64,000 bases of DNA from JAICYJ01 sp963797565 (lineage in GTDB: Bacteria; Actinomycetota; Thermoleophilia; Gaiellales; JAICJC01): positions 186,001 to 250,000 of the forward strand of contig CAWCPM010000011.1 of the NCBI GenBank assembly GCA_963797565.1, given 5' to 3'. Position numbers and translations under genes: made by a program. Below are positions 59,744 to 64,000 of this stretch, in pieces (positions within the stretch are counted from its first letter, which is position 1; every line of letters starts with the position of its first letter). The notes under the pieces are model-generated. The model was not told the DNA's origin and ran no database searches. It was given only the letters and a program-made list of their open reading frames with translations.

Positions 59744-60199
59744 ATGGCACGGCTCAACTATTCGCGTCTGAGTGACCGGTTATTGGCCGGGGCCATGCCC
59801 CACTCGGCCGAGCACGTGGCCACGCTGCACGACGAGGGAGTGCAGCTCGTGATCAACCTGTGTGAGGAGCGCGAGTACTGGGTTGGCGAGCGGGAGGCGG
59901 TGCTGAGCGCCTACGGCAAGGTCCGCATCCGCGAGCTGCACCTGCCCGTCAAGGATGGCGCCACCATCCCGCCCGGGGTGATCGATGCCGCGGTAAAGAG
60001 CGGAGCATCGACCGTTGCGTACGTTCATTGCAGGGGTGGCCGCGAGCGATCCGCGACGGTCGCTACGGCGCTCTTGGCGCGCGAGCAGCAGTTGTCGATC
60101 GACCAGGCCATGGCGCTGGCCAGGGCGGGGAGGCCGGTGTTCTGCCCGCTGCCTTGGCAGATGGCGGGACTCCAGGCCTGGGCGGCGAATATCACCTGA
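59744..60199 (+). CDS. dual-specificity phosphatase-like protein
   Basis: 151 residues. Active-site loop HCRGGRERSAT (Cys-x5-Arg) with preceding acid motif LPVKDGATIPP; the N-terminus NYSRLSDRLLAGAMPHSAEH is typical of DSP-like proteins in bacteria. Probable phosphoprotein or phospholipid phosphatase. Confidence 0.85.
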   Translation: MARLNYSRLSDRLLAGAMPHSAEHVATLHDEGVQLVINLCEEREYWVGEREAVLSAYGKVRIRELHLPVKDGATIPPGVIDAAVKSGASTVAYVHCRGGRERSATVATALLAREQQLSIDQAMALARAGRPVFCPLPWQMAGLQAWAANIT

Positions 60200-60268
60200 C
60201 CAGGCCGATGCCGTGCCGTCTTGGGCGGCTGGTATCGTCCCTTTCAGGCGTGCGCAGTTTCATTAGAT

Positions 60269-60295
60269 GACGCATTACCTCTTGCGTTATCGGCG
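60269..60295 (+). promoter_or_regulatory. leader hairpin before LPXTG microprotein
   Basis: GATGACGCA and TGCGTTATC (loop ttacctct) form a stem in an AT-rich, 170-bp leader region that ends with a strong GAGGAGAGGTGG ribosome-binding site at 60353-60364, 6 nt before the ATG. Confidence 0.4.
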
Positions 60296-60370
60296 GATTG
60301 TTCGTATTCTCATGGCGCACGCAGTATCGGGTAAAAGGCTTCATCGGGTAGACGAGGAGAGGTGGTTTCC

Positions 60371-60613
60371 ATGACAAAGGCTCTCAGGAGCGTGCTCATC
60401 TTGCTGGGCGCGACGGCGATTCTGGCCGTTTCGGCCGCAACCGCGTTTGCCGGTGATGGCTACGCGAGCGGTGGCGTTGCAGGCCAGTCGACCGGCGGTG
60501 GCGGAACGCTTCCATTCACAGGCGCTGAGCTTGCGCTGTATGTCGTGATCGGCCTGGCCATCGTGGCCAGCGGTCTGGCACTGCGCGCGTACTCCGCGCG
60601 CCGCGTCAGCTAG
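60371..60613 (+). CDS. LPXTG-anchored microprotein
   Basis: 80 residues: signal peptide (1-27, ending ATAFA), a 20-residue Gly/Ser-rich segment, a sortase motif LPFTG (47-51), a membrane span (about 55-74) and the basic tail RAYSARRVS. This is a complete sortase substrate with almost no mature domain. No sortase gene is in the window. It has its own strong ribosome-binding site and a strong terminator 28 nt after the stop, so it is an independent, probably well expressed transcript. Confidence 0.82.
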   Translation: MTKALRSVLILLGATAILAVSAATAFAGDGYASGGVAGQSTGGGGTLPFTGAELALYVVIGLAIVASGLALRAYSARRVS

Positions 60614-60640
60614 CTGCGCACGGCGAGATAGCGGTTTCTT

Positions 60641-60666
60641 GAGAGGGCGCCTCCGGGCGCCCTCTC
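60641..60666 (+). terminator. intrinsic terminator of LPXTG microprotein gene
   Basis: GAGAGGGCGCC-TCCG-GGCGCCCTCTC, a perfect 11-bp stem with tetraloop, followed by TGTTTATGG. Confidence 0.8.
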
Positions 60667-60829
60667 TGTTTATGGTCCCGCTGACGCCGGCCGGTTGGCG
60701 CGCATCAAATTCTGCCCTAACTACGCTCCCAGATGATGGAGTCTCGCCGCCGCCGCGAGGTTGGCCATCGGCGATCTGAGGTAATCCCCGGGTTGAGATT
60801 CGCGCTCAAGCAGATCGTCTGCGCGAACG

Positions 60830-61459
60830 ATGAAGATACTGATGACTCCGTCGGAACTGACAGCGCTTCTGGCCCGCGCGAACGACCGCCTCCGGTCGGC
60901 GCTGACCGGCGCCTCGTCACTCGTGCTGCTGGCGTTGCTGGCGCTGATCGGCGGCTACGGCGTACACAAGATCCAGCCTGGCATGGCGAAGACCGTCGCC
61001 GTGCTGGCCGTGCTCGGCGTGGCGCTGCTGACCCTGGCCTACCGGTTCTTCCGGTGGCAGCGCGACGAGCTCTACGACGACGTCGTGCTGCACGGGTTCC
61101 GGCACGTGCATCCGCAGGAGGTTGCGCGGCGCGCCGCTGAGCTGGTGTCCCGCAGGCAGCGGCGGCAGATCGCGGACACCCTCGATCGCTTCGTGGAGGC
61201 AGCGGTCGAGAACCACCCCACCCCCGTGCCCGTGCATCGCGGCGCGCTGATCGAGCTGCGCCCGCAGGTGACCGAGCTGTCCACGATCCTGCGCACACCG
61301 GACGTCGAGCTGGAGCCGGCCGGGATGGTGCTGCTGGGCCGCTTCATCAGCGACGGCGCCACCAGCCCCCTGTTCAAGCTGAACGCCCACCCGACCGAGG
61401 TGGAGCGCGAGCTGGCGCGGATCGCGCGCGTGCTCAACCGCGAACGCGAAGCCGCGTAG
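60830..61459 (+). CDS. hypothetical membrane protein
   Basis: 209 residues; two membrane spans near the N-terminus (about 25-45 and 52-70: SLVLLALLALIGGYGV, TVAVLAVLGVALLTLAY) and a charged cytoplasmic C-terminal domain with RRQRRQIADTLDRFVEAAVE. ATG at 60842 is an alternative start. About 160 bp with nothing recognisable precede it. No family recognised. Confidence 0.7.
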   Translation: MKILMTPSELTALLARANDRLRSALTGASSLVLLALLALIGGYGVHKIQPGMAKTVAVLAVLGVALLTLAYRFFRWQRDELYDDVVLHGFRHVHPQEVARRAAELVSRRQRRQIADTLDRFVEAAVENHPTPVPVHRGALIELRPQVTELSTILRTPDVELEPAGMVLLGRFISDGATSPLFKLNAHPTEVERELARIARVLNREREAA

Positions 61460-61464
61460 GCCGG

Positions 61465-62637
61465 CTAAAGCTCCAGCAGCTGCGGCACGCCCCGGCGCTC
61501 CAGCCCGCGGCTGATGATCAGCCGCTGGATCTCCGAGGTGCCTTCCCAGATGCGGTCGACGCGCAGCTCCCGCCAGAGCCGCTCGGCCGGATTGCGACGC
61601 ATGTAGCCGCGCCCGCCGAAGATCTGAACGACACGGTCGGCCACGCGCCCGGCCGTCTCGGACGCGACCAGCTTGGCCATCGAGGCCTTCGCGTGCACCA
61701 GCTTCGGGTCGGCGCCGGAGTCGTGCAGCTGTCCCACGTAGTAGGTCAGCAGCCGTGCCGCCGTCACCTCGGCCGCACAGTCGGCAAGCATGAACGAGAT
61801 CGCCTGGTGATCGAAGATGCGCCCGCCGAACTGCTCGCGCTCGAGCGCCCACTCGGTGCCCAGCTCGATCAGCCGGTCGCACGCGCCGCAGCAGCGGGCG
61901 GCGATGTGCACGCGCTCCTCGATGAACCACTCGCCGGTCAGGTCGAACCCCTGCCCCACCTCGCCCAGCACCGCATCGACCGGCACCGGCGCGTCCGTGA
62001 AGGTGTACTCGGGGTGCCGGTAGGGGAAGTTGTGCGTGAAGTCGGGATCGTCGGTCATCTCCACGCCCGGCAGATCCTTGTCGACGATGAACAGCGTCGG
62101 CTGGCGCTCCAGCCCGTCCACGGCCCAGGCCAGCACCAGGAAGTAGCTGGCGATGTCACCGTCGGTGACGAACCACTTCTTGCCCGACAGGCGGTAGACG
62201 TCGCCGTCCCGCACCGCCTCGGCGCGGATGCCGCGCGCGTCGGAGCCGGCATGCTCCTCGGTGATCGCGTAGGCGTGGCGATGGTCACCGCGCACGTCGG
62301 GCAGCAGGTACCGCTCGATCTGCTCCGGCGTGCCGTGGACGAGCACGTTGGAAGGGCTCCAGACCAGCACCCACAGGCAGTTCGTGAGCCGGCCCAGCTG
62401 CTCGTGCATCACGACCTGCTCGGTCAGGTTGAGGCCGCCGCCGCCGTACTGCGTGGGGATGTTGGCGGCGTTCAGACCCGAGGCCAGCACCGCACGCTTG
62501 ACGTGGGCGTGGGCCTCTGCCGACAGCCGTCCACCGTTCTGCTCGGCCTCCAGCTCCAGCGGCTGCAGCACGTCGTCGACCAGCGACCGGGTGCGGGCCC
62601 GCAGCTGCTTCAACTCGGGGCTGAGCGTGAAATCCAT
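61465..62637 (-). CDS. acyl-CoA dehydrogenase family protein
   Basis: 390 residues: N-terminal alpha domain, middle beta domain with AITEEHAGSDARG and SGKKWFVTDG, and C-terminal helical domain with catalytic-base region RIWEGTSEIQRLI and FGGRGYMRRNP. FAD-dependent oxidation of an acyl-CoA to 2-enoyl-CoA. It lies 5 bp from hutF on the same strand. Electron-transfer flavoprotein genes are not in the window. Confidence 0.9.
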   Translation of the reverse strand: MDFTLSPELKQLRARTRSLVDDVLQPLELEAEQNGGRLSAEAHAHVKRAVLASGLNAANIPTQYGGGGLNLTEQVVMHEQLGRLTNCLWVLVWSPSNVLVHGTPEQIERYLLPDVRGDHRHAYAITEEHAGSDARGIRAEAVRDGDVYRLSGKKWFVTDGDIASYFLVLAWAVDGLERQPTLFIVDKDLPGVEMTDDPDFTHNFPYRHPEYTFTDAPVPVDAVLGEVGQGFDLTGEWFIEERVHIAARCCGACDRLIELGTEWALEREQFGGRIFDHQAISFMLADCAAEVTAARLLTYYVGQLHDSGADPKLVHAKASMAKLVASETAGRVADRVVQIFGGRGYMRRNPAERLWRELRVDRIWEGTSEIQRLIISRGLERRGVPQLLEL

Positions 62638-62642
62638 TCAGG

Positions 62643-63767
62643 TCATCCTTTCGAGGCGGGGCGTAGTGCGGCGGACGCGCCGCCGAAGATCAGCGCCGCC
62701 GGGACGTCGGCCAATGCGACGCCGGCCAGCAGCGGATGATCGAGGTCGATCTCGACCTCGCCGGGAGGATCGCCGAGGCCGATCGCGCGTGCGCCGTTTC
62801 TCCCGCCGATCTCGAGCAGGTAGGGCGTGGGCCCGTCATCTCCGGGCGGCACCAGCACGTTTCGCCGCTCCACCAGCCGCCGCGCGCAGTGCTCGATCTC
62901 GCGCAGCTCGGCAAGGGGATCGATGATGGTGTTCGAGTCGGTGCCGATGCAGATCGGCACGCCGTGCTGCATCAGCTCGAGCGCCGGCAGGAAGCCGTCG
63001 CCGAGGTTGGCCTCGGTGGTCGGGCAGGCGCAGACGGTCGCACCGCTCGAGGCCAGCAGCTCCAGCTCGTGCTCGGAGACGTGGGTGGCGTGGATGACCG
63101 TGGAGCGCGGGCCGAGCAGCCCGATCTCGGCCAGCAGCTCGATCGGCCGCAGCCCGTACTCCGCCAGGCTCTCGTCGATCTCGCGCCGCTGCTCGTTGGC
63201 ATGGATGTGCACGACCATGCCGCTGGACTCTGCGTAGGCGGTGATCTCCTCCAGCCAGTCGCGCGGCACCGCCCGCACGCTGTGCGGCGCCAGGCCCACG
63301 CGCATCTCCGACGCCAGCGCATCCACCCGTGCCAGGTAGGAAGCCACGTCGGGATCGCAGAAGCGGCGCTGGCCTGGGGTCGGCGGCAGCCCCTGTCCGG
63401 CCCGTGCGTATGCGGTCATCAGCATCACGATCTCGATGCCGGCATCGCGAGCGGCCGCGGCGGTGGCCTTCGCCATCGCGTTGGGGTCGGGGTAGGGCTC
63501 GCCGCCGGGCTGGTGGTGCGGGTAGTGGAACTCGCCGACGGCGGTGTACCCGGCCGCCACCATCTCGCGGTAGAGCCGCAGCGCGACCTCGTATGCGCCG
63601 TCCGGGTCGATGGCGTTCGCGGCCTGGTACATGGCCTCGCGCCACGTCCAGAAGTCGTCATGCGGGTGGTCGGGGTCAACATGCTCGACGCGCCCCCTAA
63701 GCGCCCTCTGGAAGGCGTGGCTGTGGGCGTTCACGAAGCCTGGCAGACGCAGCGTGGTATCGGGCAT
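62643..63767 (-). CDS. hutF: formimidoylglutamate deiminase
   Basis: 374 residues; amidohydrolase fold with metal motif VNAHSHAFQRALRG, GEFHYPHHQPGG, the metal-site HIHANEQRREID, IHATHVSEHEL and GTDSNTIIDP. This is HutF of the histidine-utilisation pathway, which deaminates N-formimino-L-glutamate to N-formyl-L-glutamate. It has a GGGAGG ribosome-binding site. Divergent from an M20 amidohydrolase gene, a common neighbour of hutF in actinobacteria. Confidence 0.9.
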   Translation of the reverse strand: MPDTTLRLPGFVNAHSHAFQRALRGRVEHVDPDHPHDDFWTWREAMYQAANAIDPDGAYEVALRLYREMVAAGYTAVGEFHYPHHQPGGEPYPDPNAMAKATAAAARDAGIEIVMLMTAYARAGQGLPPTPGQRRFCDPDVASYLARVDALASEMRVGLAPHSVRAVPRDWLEEITAYAESSGMVVHIHANEQRREIDESLAEYGLRPIELLAEIGLLGPRSTVIHATHVSEHELELLASSGATVCACPTTEANLGDGFLPALELMQHGVPICIGTDSNTIIDPLAELREIEHCARRLVERRNVLVPPGDDGPTPYLLEIGGRNGARAIGLGDPPGEVEIDLDHPLLAGVALADVPAALIFGGASAALRPASKG

Positions 63768-63772
63768 ACGCG

Positions 63773-63778
63773 TATCCT
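63773..63778 (+). promoter_or_regulatory. -10 box of M20 amidohydrolase gene
   Basis: TATCCT, 9 nt before the ATG at 63788, in the 20-bp gap divergent from hutF. Confidence 0.35.
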
Positions 63779-63787
63779 CCCAGACCG

Positions 63788-64000
63788 ATGTCCGAGGTAT
63801 CCAGAGAACGGTTCGTGTCGTGGTTCGGCGAGCTGGCCGCGATCGGCCACAGCGAGGGCGGCTGGAACCGGTTGGCCTGGAGCCCGCTCGAGGCCGAGGC
63901 GCGGGCCTGGTTCTCGCGCACGGCCACGTCGATCGGGCTCGAGGTGCAGCAGGACGGCGCCGGGAGCCTGTGGGCGGTCACCGGCGACGCCGACCGCGGG
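63788..64000 (+). CDS. allantoate amidohydrolase-like M20 peptidase (partial, 5' end)
   Basis: 71 residues up to the window edge: SEVSRERFVSWFGELAAIGH, GGWNRLAWSPLEAEARAWF, GLEVQQDGAGSLWA. This is the N-terminus of N-carbamoyl-amino-acid/allantoate amidohydrolases. In Streptomyces-like hut clusters an AllC homologue next to hutF is thought to serve in N-formylglutamate processing; that assignment here is inference. Confidence 0.75.
   Translation, partial: MSEVSRERFVSWFGELAAIGHSEGGWNRLAWSPLEAEARAWFSRTATSIGLEVQQDGAGSLWAVTGDADRG

Noticed and set aside
1..64000. tRNA, rRNA, CRISPR array, prophage or plasmid functions
   Set aside because: I found no tRNA-like cloverleaf, regularly spaced repeats, integrase, capsid or replication genes on reading through both strands.

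Overview
The window is very GC-rich, densely packed and entirely chromosomal in character: about 72 protein genes, no rRNA, tRNA, CRISPR or prophage. Many start codons overlap the previous stop (ATGA/GTGA), GTG starts are common, and more than twenty genes carry a TANNNT -10 box exactly 6-10 nt before the start codon, which is the signature of leaderless transcripts. Together with the gene families present (a MarP-like CvpA/serine protease, PAC2 protein, CoxD/CoxE-like pair, DppDF-type peptide transporter, HutF beside an allantoate amidohydrolase-like gene) this points to an actinomycetote, probably a soil Thermoleophilia/Solirubrobacterales-type organism. That placement is inference.

Layout. 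1-8.5 kb: PAC2 protein, MarP-like protease, MoxR/VWA pair, SDR plus enoyl-CoA hydratase, two tandem GAF-GGDEF cyclases and an HNH nuclease whose start codon appears to be ATC. 8.6-16.9 kb: PabC-like lyase, RNase HI, methyltransferase, cupin, M20 peptidase, two lipoproteins, cysteine dioxygenase, amidohydrolase and a LacI regulator. 16.9-30.1 kb: a catabolic block with GlcD-like oxidase, quinone oxidoreductase, a formaldehyde-activating-enzyme (Fae) homologue, an enolase-superfamily dehydratase, two Zn-alcohol dehydrogenases, amidohydrolases/hydantoinase, a Gfo/Idh/MocA oxidoreductase, an MFS carrier and an IclR regulator. 30.2-38.1 kb: a dpp peptide/nickel-type ABC transporter operon with a GntR regulator and an ammonia-lyase homologue that lacks the MIO-forming Ala-Ser-Gly. 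38-46 kb: MetE-like protein, ATP-grasp enzyme, cupin, Eis-like acetyltransferase, hydroxyacid dehydrogenase, phosphoribulokinase with a divergent CbbR-like LysR regulator, EamA exporter. 46-55 kb: PilZ protein, proline catabolism dehydrogenase PruA, CBS protein, siroheme dehydrogenase and a run of small stand-alone proteins. 55-64 kb: cold-shock protein, SF2 helicase, inositol monophosphatase, a second tyrosine phosphatase, a tiny LPXTG protein, acyl-CoA dehydrogenase, HutF and the start of an M20 amidohydrolase.

Two features stand out at the DNA level. First, two 166-bp elements of identical length (11061-11226 and 25649-25814), in opposite orientation, each fill the gap between two convergent genes, end in an 18-bp terminal inverted repeat with a compensatory base-pair change, share internal blocks in register and even supply stop codons to their neighbours. 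Second, about a dozen otherwise intact genes between 16.9 and 58.6 kb carry single-base frameshifts, nearly all equivalent to one extra base in a G/C run, which looks like residual insertion errors in the assembly rather than gene decay; these genes are annotated over their full extent.

How the genes work together: the region looks like an opportunistic catabolic chromosome segment (amino acids, nucleobases/hydantoins, C1 and hydroxy-acid chemistry, peptide uptake) with local regulators (LacI, IclR, GntR, LysR) next to the operons they probably control, plus a c-di-GMP module (two GGDEF cyclases and one PilZ effector).
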